Source: Symbiodinium natans
Lineage: Eukaryota > Sar > Dinophyceae > Suessiales > Symbiodiniaceae
Length of the DNA stretch: 64,000 nt
Reading direction: 5' to 3'
NCBI GenBank assembly: GCA_905221605.1
Contig: CAJNDS010002723.1
Span: 388,001-452,000, forward strand
The translations under genes were made by a program, and so were the position numbers. The stretch's first letter is position 1; the number at the start of each line of letters is the position of its first letter. Positions 12,371 through 22,675 of the stretch are shown one piece after another. The notes below the pieces were generated by a model. That model worked only from the letters and a program-made list of their open reading frames with translations, was not told where the DNA came from and made no database searches.

Positions 12371-13097
12371 CTCAAGTTTGAAGCCCGTAATGAAGCCGTG
12401 AACCCGAAGCGGAAGCCATCCCCCGAAGACCGCCTGACGGCCGTACCTGATCTCTTGTGCAGGTCGACCACAGTGTCGATGCTGACCATTGTGGCTTGCT
12501 TTAATTACGCGTTTGTTCACAGACGTTATGCAGAGCAGACGCGGGGCAAAGGTTCTCGTGTTTACGCTGCCACTCTTCTCCATCGGCCAGTACCCGCAGC
12601 AGGCAGCATGGGAACGTGTCAAAAAAGTCGGGCCTACGTTCTGTGCGGCACGGGTCACTGGCCGCAGGATCTCTCAATGAAGACTTGGGTGGAAGAACTC
12701 GAGTACACTTTCAGGTGCAATGGCAGATGCATCGGACACTACTTAGAAGTGGACACCCTGCATGTTGTGTCATTCCCCCCTGTCTTGCAGTGAAACGGTG
12801 GCCATGCAGCTCGGTGGCCTCAACAGTTCGAGTTTGTTTCAGGACTGCCTGTGCTCGGTACTTTATTGGGGGTCTTGTCATGCTCACGCGTCCCGGCAGT
12901 TGTTTACCAGTGTAGCCAGCTTGCGCAGCCAGGAAAAGGTGGAGAAGCTGGTCAACTTCTACAGCCACTTGCTATCAACCAGTGAAGAGCAGCTGTCTCG
13001 GGATGAAAGCGCTCTGGCAACCAGGCACCCAGAGCTACAAACCATTCCGACTGGAGGGGCAGCGTGGATGCAGATGTTGAAAATCAAGGTCCCCTAA
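12371..13097 (+). CDS. 3' part of a multi-exon gene, unidentified
   Basis: Exon 12371-12460 (LKFEARNEAVNPKRKPSPED and on) follows CCTAG and ends TGCAG|GT. Exons near 12528-12597, 12670-12714 (DLSMKTWVEELEYTF) and 12791-13097 follow AG acceptors. The last is a long open stretch (ETVAMQLGGLNSSSLFQ, later EKVEKLVNFYSHLLSTSEEQ) ending at TAA 13095-13097. The C-terminal part looks helical and soluble. The start was not found and may lie upstream of 12371. No family was recognised. Confidence 0.45.
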
Positions 13098-13130
13098 AGG
13101 CCTGAAGGTCCCCTGCTGAGTCTTGGTACA

Positions 13131-13400
13131 CGCCTTTTTTCCCGAAAGCTTCAGCGAAGGGTTCTTCGGAAAAAAAACGTTAGCCCTACCACACTACACT
13201 ACCATCACCACACTACAATCACCACACTACCATCACCACACTCCAATCACCACTACCATCACCACACTACCATCACCACACTCCAATCACCACTACCATC
13301 ACCACACTACCATCACCACAGTACCATCACATCCCCTCCTCTATTAAATTCTCTCTTATTTCTTAGGCTGGGGTGGGTTTCGCCGCGGCTAGCGCGATGC
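13131..13400. repeat. cassette copy A with CATCACCACAC minisatellite
   Basis: A segment beginning CCCGAAAGCTTCAGCGAAGG leads into an array of about 14-bp ACCATCACCACACT-like units (13190-13345). It then has a fixed tail CCTCTATTAAATTCTCTC and a G/T-rich part ending in TTTCGCCGCGG. The same order of parts recurs at 14195-14460. Confidence 0.8.
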
Positions 13401-13403
13401 ATC

Positions 13404-13870
13404 CCTCTGCGGGGATCGTGCGTGTCGGAGCGCTCCCGCTGTGCGTTTTTGCGCATGTGGATTTGTCCCCGCGCACCCTCTGCGGGGATCGTGCGTGTCG
13501 GAGCGCTCCCGCTGTGCGTTTTTGCGCATGTGGATTTGTCCCCGCGCACCCTCTGCGGGGATCGTGCGTGTCGGAGCGCTCACGCTGTGCGTTTTTGCGC
13601 ATGTGGATTTGTGCCTGCGCACCCTCTGCGGGGATCGTGCGTGTCGGAGCGCTCCCGCTGTGCGTTTTTGCGCATGTCACAACTTGCTTCGTACACCCTC
13701 TGCGGGGATCGTGCGTGTCGGTGCGCTCCCGCTGTGCGTTTTCGCACATTTTACAACTTGCTTCGCACACCCTCTGCGGGGATCGTGCGTGTCGGAGCGC
13801 TGCCGCTGTGCGTTTTTGCGTATTTTGAAGCGTGGTCGTGCGCCCTCTGCGGGGATCGTGCGTGTCGGAG
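13404..13870. repeat. 74-bp tandem repeat, about 7 copies
   Basis: Units start at about 13405, 13478, 13552, 13625, 13698, 13771 and 13843, each with CTCTGCGGGGATCGTGCGTG followed by a variable second half. Because the sequence is GC-rich and periodic, it is open in several frames on both strands; the ORFs over it are not taken as genes. Confidence 0.85.
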
Positions 13871-13879
13871 CCTTCCTCA

Positions 13880-14172
13880 CAAATGTAGTACGCCGCGGAC
13901 GCCCGGAGCTGCCGTAGCTGGAAAGTCGACTTTTTGTAGTACAAACGTAGTACGCCGCGGACGCCAGGAGCTGCCGTAGCTGGAAAGTCGACTTTTTGTA
14001 GTACAAACGTAGTACTTGTAGTACAAACGTAGTACGCCGCGGACGCCCGGAGTTGCTGTGGCTGGAAAGTCGACTTTTTGTAGTACAAACGTAGTACGCC
14101 GCGGACGCCCGGAGCTGCCGTAGATGGAAAGTCGACTTTTTGTAGTACAAACGTAGTACGCCGCGGAAGCTG
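13880..14172. repeat. 62-bp tandem repeat, about 5 copies
   Basis: Units contain CGCCGCGGACGCCCGGAGCT, then GGAAAGTCGACTTTTTGTAG and ACAAACGTAGTA. They start near 13890, 13952, 14037, 14099 and 14159. A partial extra copy of the TTGTAGTACAAACGTAGTA part sits at about 14015-14035. The unit differs from the 74-bp array it directly follows. Confidence 0.85.
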
Positions 14173-14194
14173 CCGTGGCGCGAAAGTCGACTTT

Positions 14195-14460
14195 TCCCGA
14201 AAGCTTCAGCGAAGGGTTCTTCGGAGAAACAAAAACGTTAGCCCTACCACACTACCACACACTCGCACTACCACACACTCACACTACCATCAGCACACTA
14301 CAATCACCACACTACCATCACCACACTCCTACCACACACACACACACACACACTACAATCACCGCACTACCATCACCACACTCCAATCACCACACTCCAC
14401 ACATCACCTCCTCTATTAAATTCTCTCTTATTTCTTCAGCTGGGGTGGGTTTCGCCGCGG
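14195..14460. repeat. cassette copy B with CATCACCACAC minisatellite
   Basis: Second copy of the 13131-13400 cassette: same CCCGAAAGCTTCAGCGAAGG start, CATCACCAC-type array (with a short CA run), same CTCTATTAAATTCTCTC tail and TTTCGCCGCGG end. It is followed by a different tandem array. Confidence 0.8.
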
Positions 14461-14502
14461 CCAGCGCGATGCACCACTCTGCGGGGATCGTGCGTGTCGG
14501 AA

Positions 14503-14970
14503 CCCTAGGGCTTCGAAAACGTTGCAAATACCGTGGGCGCGGAACTCTGGGGCTTCGAAAACCTAGCAAATACCGTGGGCGCGGAACTCCGGGGCTTCGA
14601 AAACCTCGCAAACACCGTGGGCGCGGGCGCGAAACTCTGGGGCTTCGAAAACGTCGCAAATACCGTGGGCGCGGAACTCTGGGGCTTCGAAAACGTCGCA
14701 AATACCGTGGGCGCGGAACTCTAGGGCTTCGAAAACGTCGCAAATACCGTGGGCGCGGAACTCTGCAGATGGGGCTTCGAACACGTCGTAAATACCGTGG
14801 GCGCGGAACTCTGGGGCGTCGAAAACCTCGCAAATACCGTGGGCGCGGAACTCTGGGGCTTCGAAAACGTCGCAAATACCGCAGGCGCGGAACTCTGGGA
14901 GATAGAAAACGTCACAAAAACCGTGGGCGCGGATCTCTGGGGCTTTGAAAACGTCACAAACACCGCACTG
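14503..14970. repeat. 42-bp tandem repeat, about 11 copies
   Basis: The unit is about GGGGCTTCGAAAACGTCGCA plus AATACCGTGGGCGCGGAACTCT, 42 bp or 14 codons. One copy carries a 6-bp insertion (14764-14770) and one a 6-bp CGGGCG duplication. As the length is a multiple of three, the array is open in several frames (for example GFENVANTVGAELW on +, FEAPEFRAHGICDV on -), so the 257-codon ORF here is probably not a gene. Confidence 0.85.
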
Positions 14971-15060
14971 ACAACACAACCAACTCTACGTGTCAGTTGA
15001 TATCTTCGCACTGATTGCTTTCGGGATAATCGGTGTCTAGTTTGAGGTTTGGCGAGGAGG

Positions 15061-15545
15061 TCATGCTCGAGAACTTAACAATGACTGTTCTGGGGGCATC
15101 CCTCGTGACCGGGACAGTTCCAGCCCCCAAGCTGCAAGTGAGTTGCAGTGACTGAGGGTGGGAACGCTGTTAGGGTCTTTCTTGTGGCGAATGGCAGTTG
15201 GATCGCTCGTCCTTGCCAAGGCACGGATCTCGAGCATCTTCAGGGTCTCTGTGGCTTGGTGGGCACGACGCTTGCTGCCCTGAATCCATCGTTGCTTCTG
15301 TGAATCCATCCGGACTCTGTGGACGTCGTGCGTGTGCTGCAGGTAGATAGGTGCATGGTGCAGCATCTTCGCAGCAAATGGGAACCTTCTGTCACGTGCA
15401 TGAGCAGGGGATGTAGAGTGTCGATGCAGCTATAGGCGTGCCGCTTGCCAAACAGACTCGCTGCCATCGATCTTCTTTGACTTCAGAAGCCCGGAGCAGA
15501 TGCCTTGCCGCAAACATCAGAGCTTGCAGCTTGGTGCTTGGTGTG
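15061..15545 (-). CDS. minus-strand gene fragment, unidentified
   Basis: The minus strand carries a long coding-like stretch from about 15378 down to the stop at 15061 (RFPFAAKMLHHAPIYLQHTH, then DVHRVRMDSQKQRWIQGSKR and RAHQATETLKMLEIRALA). An upstream part at about 15400-15535 reads LQALMFAARHLLRASEVKED in another frame. The two parts are offset by one frame near 15385-15395, so there is either an intron there or a frameshift. Composition is that of a basic helical protein. No family was recognised. It lies against the direction of nearly every other gene here. Confidence 0.45.
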
Positions 15546-15658
15546 GCTGTGTGTGTTCGTGCCTGTGATCCTGCACGTGGCGCTCAGGGTTGAGTCGGCT
15601 GAAGACATCGGCCTGATGGTCTTTGTAATCGGCTTGATGCTGGTGTCCGTGCTGCACC

Positions 15659-15660
<2 letters not shown>

Positions 15661-15717
<57 letters not shown>
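15661..15717. repeat. (GA)n microsatellite
   Basis: About 28 GA dinucleotides with one AAA interruption. They give false Arg-Glu or Ser-Leu repeat ORFs on both strands. Confidence 0.95.
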
Positions 15718-16029
15718 CGGATCGGGGCGCGCTCCCGCGCGGGGGTCTCCCCCAAGCCCCCAAGAAAGAAAGAAAGAGGGCCTCAACGCGCACAGAAAAA
15801 GAGAGACATACCTCTTTGACCGTGCTATCCCAATGAGTGACGGAATTTGGTGATCGTTTGTGGGTTAAATGGGAGAGCACAACAGTCACATGGGCAACCG
15901 TCCCAAGTACCGTGGGGCCCCAGCCTGGGTTTGGTGTGGTGGATGCTTTACAAATCTTTTAGCTGTGCTAAGGGTGGCTCCAGACGGTACATTCAGCCCC
16001 GTGGGGACAACTTGAACTAGAACCATGTG

Positions 16030-16150
16030 GGAGTTTCCAGAACTGGGGGTAACCCATAATATACCCCAAAATAGTATAATCCTTATTATAGGGACCCCCA
16101 AAAAGGGGACCCCCCCCCCCCCGTATTTGAAAACCCCCCATATAATCAAA
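16030..16150. repeat. C-rich element related to repeats in sdhB introns
   Basis: Contains CCTTATTATAGGGACCCCC, an AAAAAGGGG stretch, a run of 14 C and CCCCCCATATAATC. Related words in the same orientation occur at 62976-63060 (CCCCCCATATAG, CCCCTTATAATAAGGACC) and at 60468-60490 (AAGGACCCCCAAAAAGG). It looks like a short non-autonomous element. Confidence 0.5.
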
Positions 16151-16636
16151 AGGGCGGGGGGAGAGTCTCAATCCTCCCTGCCAGGTGTCGTGCTCGGTAT
16201 GGGTAACCAAGAGCCGAAACTTCGGTTTGTGACGCGTTGATTGTTTTGTGTGTTACCGTCCTCAGCTTGTGTGCAAGCCGCCGCGTTTTGGCAGTATTTG
16301 GTGTGGCCTAGCGGGCCTATTTTGTGCCCGCATGCTTAAGTCCTGTGAAGTTCTCCCAGCTTGTTGCAGCTCCCCACATTGGGCCTCGGCTTGTTCTTCG
16401 TGTTCCTGCTCACTTTGTGTTGCGTGTTTATCGTGCTTGTCATGCTGTGCCCCTTGTTTCCGCTTTCGATCTTGTTGCGAGAGCTGTTGCCGTTGACTCG
16501 CCTGTGTCTTATGCTACTCGCCTGTGTCCTGCAAAATGCAGTCGTGCTGTCTGATGATTGCTCACAGTATTTCGAACAGGAGGGGCTGTTGTCGTAGGTG
16601 ATCGCGTAGACGTAGCGTGTCCCGCACCTAGGTTGT
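16151..16636. other. T/G-rich, possibly intronic
   Basis: Strand-asymmetric T/G-rich sequence like the introns of the 43-47 kb genes. No exon could be fixed. Confidence 0.3.
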
Positions 16637-16912
16637 GTCCCTGATTCTCAGCCACACGCTGGATCGACTGCTTGTGCAACCCATGGACCGTATGCTGCAG
16701 CTCGGCAAAATGCAGGGCTGCCTGCGATCACCTGTCTTGTCTTGAGCCCGAACAGTTTCCGTCGTTTGAGGGTGCGGCTTGCCAGGTACATGGTAAAAAG
16801 CATGGCTGCAGACCTCCTGAACCAGTTCGGTCAGATCCATAGCTTGACGGGCTTGTGCTCAGGGACCGATCTTTTTCATGCCTGCTCGTCAGTACTGGGT
16901 GTCAGGTTTGGA
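16637..16912 (+). CDS. possible cytosine methyltransferase-like exon
   Basis: An open + strand stretch reads SFRRLRVRLARYMVKSMAAD, then LLNQFGQIHSLTGLCSGTDL and FHACSSVL before TGA. The hydrophobic-small run followed by LCSGTD resembles the SAM-binding start of C5 cytosine methyltransferases, which in dinoflagellates also occur in retroelements. That is one short motif only; no PCQ or ENV motif is seen nearby. An acidic exon candidate at 16906-16986 (LDDNLEEEGEMAETALIEDP) follows in another frame after GTGTCAG. The minus strand is also open here, so even the strand is not certain. Confidence 0.25.
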
Positions 16913-17249
16913 TGACAACCTGGAGGAAGAAGGGGAAATGGCAGAGACAGCATTGATCGAGGACCCTGCACGGACTTCCAAGCAGGGGAAGGGAATCAAA
17001 ACAGGCACCCCCCCTCCTCCCCATTTGCACCCATTTGCACAAAAAAGGCAACAAAGGGTCAGAAGCGAGGACACATGAGGTCTCGCCCCATGACCATTGA
17101 AGGGCCACTCCCTGGGCCCGAAGGCCTCGACACCAGCTTCCGCATCAATCAGGGCGGGACCCTCCTTTCCTTCGGCAAAAGGGGAACCTTCCCCCCAAAC
17201 AGTGTCGAACCTTAACGCCCCCAAACTTCCCCCCCAAATCCTTAACCGT

Positions 17250-17309
17250 TTAACCCCAAACCCCAAACCCTCAAACCCAAAACCCTAAACCCCAAACCCT
17301 AAACCCTGA
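17250..17309. repeat. telomere-like CCCTAAA repeats
   Basis: Degenerate CCCAAAC/CCCTAAAC units end directly at the acceptor of the first phosphodiesterase exon. Confidence 0.85.
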
Positions 17310-17310
17310 A

Positions 17311-20300
17311 GGAGATCTTCAAGAAGTTCGCACGCCTCGCAAACCTGGCCGCAGTGCGCAACGTGCTCACCGAGGAGCACCTGGCAGGCTGGTTTTTGCT
17401 TGACCCGCAGACCCTACAAAACCAAAAAAAGGGTTTAGGGTTTAGGGTTTGGGGTTTAAGGTTGTGGGTTAAGAGTTTTCAAAGAGGCATGTTTCTATCC
17501 TACATGTAGTCATAGTGTGGTCGTCATGTCAAGAAACACGTGGCCTTAGTGCTGCGGGCCACTCGAAGTGGAGAGCCTAAGTAGCCTCAAAAACTCCCCT
17601 ACAAAACCCCCTTGAGGGGAGTCTGCCAGGCATGGACACTGATGCCAGAGCCGTCCTTGTCGACGTGATGCACCTGCAGGCCACGCAAGTCAAGTCAGTG
17701 AAGAGATGTGAAGAGCGTGAAGATCTACGCATGGCCTTGCCATTCGATGGCAGGTCCACAATTCCATGCACAACGTGTCGGCAGTGGCAAACATGTCTGA
17801 GCCGTCTTTTGCCAAACTACCGGTCAGCGAGTGCAAATCTCAGCAGTAAGCTCCTGTGCACCAGTCCACTCAACATCTTCAAGGTGCAAGCTCACTGGGA
17901 AGCCATGTTCTTAGGACCGTCTTTTCCTCTTTTGAGCTCGACGTGCTGGAGCTGCCCGTGGAGCAGAATCAACAGGTGGTTGCTTGGCAGAGGACTTGAG
18001 CTTCGAACTCTTTCGGAATCAGTGCGGCAAGCAAACAGACTGGACTGTCGCCACCAGGTCGTACACATGCTGTTTGACTCTTTGATTGGCAGAGTGACTG
18101 GCCGAATGCTTGCTCATCCCGACACGTTCAACAAGTTTCACTCTGCGGCTCGACATTGCCTGGTGTGCTTGCCGTGATTTGTTGGACGGAGATTTTGCAG
18201 CACTCCACAGCTGAGGTTGTGTATTCCAATTACAACAGCTTACCGTACCACAACTACTTCCACGCAGTTGATGTGACCTACACCGTCCACAGGTGAACCT
18301 TCACAGTCGAGACGTCAAAAGCAGATATGGCATCTTCAGCATGCGCAGGATAATGGATATCACGCGGACAGACACGTGGCTTTCAAACGTTGAGCAGGTG
18401 CGGCCACTTGCAACCCTGGCGGTGTAATTTCAACGCTACGCGACTTGCCTCGGCCTGGCCCAATGCAGCTCCTGGAGAGGGGGCCGACGTTGGGGGGGTA
18501 CAGGCAAAAAATGGGGGCCAACATGTGGCTTTGGAGCTGGGAGGATTTGGAGGGGGGTGCCTGTTCTCACAACCTGGACACGAGGCGCTGCGCGACCCGC
18601 CAGAGCAGGGGTCCACAGGGGCTTCAATGGGGTCTGCACGGGGCCATGAGGTGCATGGGGTCATCAGGGGTCCATGGGGGGGGGTGTATAGGTCACATTG
18701 AGGCACCGTCCGCACCTGGATGCCGGTCATCTAGAGGGGGGTAACCCATTCCAGGCCAGCGATTGTCCAGGAGTGGGTGGGAGGAGGATTGGTTGTGAGT
18801 ACCCAAAAGACTCTGCCAGAACTCGTACGGCTCGAGGCCTTGGCGAATTTGTCAGAGCTTCTCTGGGCACAGTGTCGCATGCACAGTGTCGCAACACTCC
18901 CTGCAGTACGCGCTCCTTCTTGCCGCGCTCTGCCACGATGTGGGCCACCAGGGAAAGACTAATCCGTTCCTTGCCCATGCCTAAGCTGCCAATTGCTAGG
19001 GAGCGACACGTGTTGCTTTGAAAGCCGAAATATCTTTGAGTGATGACAGGTGGAGATGCAACACCCCCTTGCGCGTGTTTATAATGACAAGTCTCCCCTG
19101 GAGAAGCTGGGCTGTCAGTGTGGAGGGGTGGTGAATGGGTGGGGCATAGAGCCCTCTCGAGCCCTGCAGTTGCAACTCAGGAACATGCACGCCGCCAAGC
19201 TCTTTGAAATAGCAGCCAACGAGGCTGCATGTAAAGCTTGGCATGGTCAGAACTGAGATTGAGCGCAAAGACATGTGCAGACTGCACCAGGACACGGACG
19301 TCTTCAACCGGCTGGACAAAGATGCGCGGAAGACTGCGCGCAAAGTGTGCATATCAACCATCCTTCATACAGACAATGTTGCTGTGCTGCATGAAGCGGA
19401 CCGCGTTTAGCAGAAGCGCGGGAGTTGACCAACACTATGTCTGAGGCTGAGCATTTTGAGATGGTGAGGCTCGCTTTCGGTTTCGGTGCTGAATGGGGCC
19501 AAATGGCGCTGCAGACTCTATGGGAGATGCAAGCCACTTGTGAGAGCGGTTGCGGACAGGGAAGTTAGCAAGATCTACGAGCTTACTTCAGACCTGTGCG
19601 ACGGACAGGCCCCAGTGATGCTCAGCCCCTGAGACCAAGAAGGATTCTCTCTGGAACATCTCTTAGCAACAGGCAGCCCAGATTGACGAGCTGGACATGA
19701 ATTATGTGGAGCAGGCCGCCACAAACGTGGTGAGCGCACATGAGGGCCCTCCAGGAGCTGCTGAAACCCGTGCTGAAGTGTCGAGGTTCTGTCAAAGAAC
19801 TCCATGTTCTTCATGGAGATGTTCTTACACTTTGCAGATGTGCCACGCGCCGAGCATTGCCGAGCTGAAAGCTTGAAGGAAAAGGGCAGAGACACCACCC
19901 CGCAAGGTCAAACCCACTGAAGCCCTTCAAGATATGCCATGCCTGGGCATGGCGCGTCCTTGAAGAGTTCTTCAATCAGGCCATGCCATGCCATGCCATG
20001 CCATTCCCTGCCACCCGTTTTCTTGCACAGTCTGTTGAGACAGCTCCGCCAGGGCGACACTGAAAAAGAGCTCGGCTTGCCAGTAGGCCCGTTGAATTCC
20101 TGAGTTGTGGGAACGATGGATTGCGCATCTACACACTACACACGACAGGGATGTTGAACGATCGGGATAAGATCAATCGTCCTGGCTCTCAACATGGTGA
20201 CTTTCCTGCACTGCTTGTGATGCCAGACAGGGGCAGAGAGAGAGAGGAACGTAATCTCACCCAACAGCGACCCGTGAAACACACGGAAGTCGCACCAACG

Positions 20301-21455
20301 GACCGCGGACTTCGCGCACCCCTGGGGGAGCCTTCTCCTTCGGGAGGGGGCCAAGCGTGCAGAGAGAGAGAGAGAGAGTCCGCTGGGGCGGTCATAGGGG
20401 TGAAGTCAAGAGGAAGCTCCACCTTAGGGTGGTGGGTGTGGGGTGTTGCAGAGCAGTTTGATTTTTCACATAGCCACAGCAAGGAGTGACCGCAGCAGCG
20501 AAGGGGGATTCTTCACGTAAAGGGGGGGAGTTAGGGGAAACCACACTGCTGAACCTGGTCGTCTTGGTTGCGAAGTGTCACACAAACTGGAAGGGCTCTG
20601 GGCGCGCCCAGTGCGCGAGGGGCTCTAGGGTCCCTCAGGCGACGAAGACGAAGAAGAAGAAGAAGAAGAAGAAGAAGAAGAAGAAGAAGAAGAAGAAGAA
20701 GAAGAAGAAGAAGAAGAAGAAGAAGAAGAAAAGAGGTGACCATGAGAGCGGGGCCATGAGAAATAACAAGGTCAAGCCCTAAAGCCTTCAGTGCCCTTTC
20801 GGAGCCCTTTTGGCCCCTTTCGGCGCCCAATCTGAGGCTTCATCAACTTCATGGTCGCCCCATTTGCATGGGCCCCGGAGTTGCGTGTAGGGCAAATGGA
20901 GCTTTGAGAAGCCCAACGAAGTTTTTACATGTTTTTTGCAAGGGAATGTGGAGGCCCCTTACACCCTTCCCCTCCCTTTGTGTTGCTAGGTTTTCACTCA
21001 GCTATTCTTCTCGTGTCTCCGCTGCCCCCAAAGAATCCTGCAGTGGATTTCTGCTTCCAACCCCGCAGAGAATCCCTGCAGTGTCCAACCCCAGCTGATC
21101 CTTACAGTCGTGAAGTTGTCTAGATCCTGGGGGTGCTTTTTTTCTTTTTCTCTCACGGAGTCGCGAGTTTTTGGGCTTGGGCCTTGCTGCTCTGCTTGCG
21201 TTCGTTAGTAACTTCTCCTCTCCGTGCCTCAGAGGTCCTGAACGCCGTAAAGGTGTTTCCGGGCCTCCATCCAGCGGGGCCCCTAACAGGCCTAGGAGTC
21301 CTAGCAGCGTTCTGCGACAGGGCCGGCTTGAACCAACTTCATAGGGTTTGCACATCTGCCAAGTCTAAGGTGTACACTCAAATGGGTGAGAACTTGGAGC
21401 AATGGCGGCACATGTGGGTAGCAGAGGTGAAGCCGAGCGAGGAGGCAGATGCGAG
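17311..21455 (+). CDS. 3',5'-cyclic nucleotide phosphodiesterase (class I)
   Basis: Hydrolyses cAMP and/or cGMP. The family's conserved blocks occur in the right order in about 19 exons. Upstream exons: 17311-17395, 17632-17751, 17752-17846, 17918-17975 and 17993-18177. Catalytic exons: about 18205-18295 (YNSLPYHNYFHAVDV, the HNxxHA signature), 18901-18979 (LLAALCHDVGHQGKTNPFLA, metal-binding HD), 19055-19106 (YNDKSPLE), 19181-19218 (MHAAKLFEIA), 19250-19376 (ILHTDN), HFEM near 19452, 19786-19842 (MFFMEMFLHFADV with the fourth metal ligand Asp), 19923-19979 (WAWRVLEEFFNQ), 20053-20086 (GDTEKELGLPVG), 20149-20196 (MLNDRDKINRPGSQHG), 21207-21285 (VKVFPGLHP) and 21370-21455 (MGENLEQWRHMWVAEVKP). 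All four metal ligands are present. The junction 20086/20149 is a GC-AG intron. Frame changes near 17976, 18150 and 18200 span too few bases for ordinary introns, so the N-terminal half may be damaged or mis-assembled. Substrate specificity cannot be read. The C-terminus may extend beyond 21455. Confidence 0.85.
17430..17461. repeat. telomere-like TTTAGGG repeats, opposite orientation
   Basis: GGGTTTAGGGTTTAGGGTTT begins 35 bp after the first phosphodiesterase exon, in inverted orientation to the CCCTAAA run on its other side. Confidence 0.85.
20649..20731. repeat. (GAA)n microsatellite inside a phosphodiesterase intron
   Basis: About 26 uninterrupted GAA triplets, giving poly-Lys/Arg/Glu frames on + and poly-Leu/Phe/Ser on -; not coding. 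It lies in the roughly 1-kb intron 20197-21206, as do a (GA)n run at 20360-20380 and GGGGGAG at 20521-20530. Confidence 0.95.
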
Positions 21456-22378
21456 CGCGTGGATCGGTTCATTCTGTGCGTTGAGGTTACAAACAACATG
21501 TCAGAACCTCTTACCTGAAACTCCATCGGTCCATGCCATTATTCAAAATTTACAGAACCCATCCCAAATCTACATCAGCCAGCAGCCGGCTGCTGCTAGA
21601 CTAGACTAAGACGCTCGGCCCTGCCAGCAGGAGATCGCAAAGAAAGATGCTGACGCCGCTGGCACAAGCATTTTCATGACTCGCAGACTGCACGTGTTTT
21701 TTAGTTGCCAGGTTCATGGTGTTCTGAGGTTCAGAAGATACAGGACACGGCTGTGGAGCTTCGGAGAAGAACAATGTCGTAGACATGTCTTGCCCGAAGC
21801 GGCTCAGCTGCACGAGACCTGGACCTATCTGGAGTTGCTTGCGGCCTGACTCTTCCTCTTTCTCTTCTTCTCTCCTCTTTATGCGTCGACTCGACCCTGA
21901 CTGCGACATCTTGCGACTGTGTGCGACGGCACGTGACGGGGAGTCCAGGCCTCTCTTGGAGCTCGGTCACAGCGCGGGCGAGTCAACAGTCTCTGGTGCG
22001 CTGTGTTTCACGAGATGGCAGTTTCAGTTCCGTTGAAGGGCGCCGCTAGATTACAATCGAGAGGCTGGGTGAAAGTGAGACAAAATACATTCCTGATTCG
22101 CGGTTGACTCCTGGATTTTCAAGATCTGATGGTCTTTCCCAGCAGCTCTGAGATTCCAGATCTGATCTTCGTAGCACGGCCAGTTCAATCGACATGGCCC
22201 CGCCCAGATAATGCACAAAGTAGCTCCTTGGCAAAGCCAAGGGAGGGAACGAATGGAGCGCCAAAAGCAGTTATTGCACGTGGGAAGGCCACACAAGGCC
22301 ACGCAAAGGCCCACGCAATGGCCACGCAAACCCCGCAAGAGAGAGTGTATGACTGCTTCTGTCTGTCTGAATCTGCAG
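21456..22378. other. end of phosphodiesterase or intergenic
   Basis: One short + strand stretch at 21789-21847 (LPEAAQLHETWTYLELLAA then stop) could be a terminal exon. A GGCCACGCAAA-type short tandem repeat lies near 22290-22330. No other gene is supported. Confidence 0.3.
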
Positions 22379-22531
22379 GCTGCTCCTCCCGCTCCCAGTC
22401 CAGAGCTGGCAGGCGCCACACTCACATTAGAAGTCCGATTCTATGCTGAGATCGTGCGGGATCTCGAAGCAAAAAAAGCCCCTGTCAGGCCAGCACGGGA
22501 ATGGCTACGAATCGCAGCAGGCACAGCCTGA
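22379..22531 (+). CDS. coding exon, unidentified
   Basis: After TCTGCAG the frame reads APPAPSPELAGATLTLEVRF, then YAEIVRDLEAKKAPVRPARE and on to TGA, with a possible donor at 22520. The Pro-rich start followed by a charged helix is typical of a real exon. No family was recognised and no partner exon was assigned. Confidence 0.45.
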   Translation, partial: AAPPAPSPELAGATLTLEVRFYAEIVRDLEAKKAPVRPAREWLRIAAGTA

Positions 22532-22594
22532 GACTGTAAGTGATCAATCGCCAACATCGGCCATCTTCCTTCCAAGAAGTCGCAAGCTGGACAA

Positions 22595-22675
22595 AGTGGG
22601 GGTTGGGGGGGGGGGGAGGAGGGGCGGGGGAAGGGGAGGGGGGGAGGGGGAGGGGGGGGAAGGGGAGGGGTTTTT
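22595..22675. repeat. G-rich tract
   Basis: Runs of GGGG separated by one or two bases over about 80 bp. The strand pattern would allow G-quadruplex formation. Confidence 0.8.

Noticed and set aside
13363-14088. 241-codon ORF with THDPRRG repeats
   Set aside because: Follows the 74-bp and 62-bp tandem repeats; several other frames are equally open and no splice or start context exists.
20531-20830. poly-Leu / poly-Lys ORFs
   Set aside because: Produced by the (GAA)n microsatellite inside a phosphodiesterase intron.
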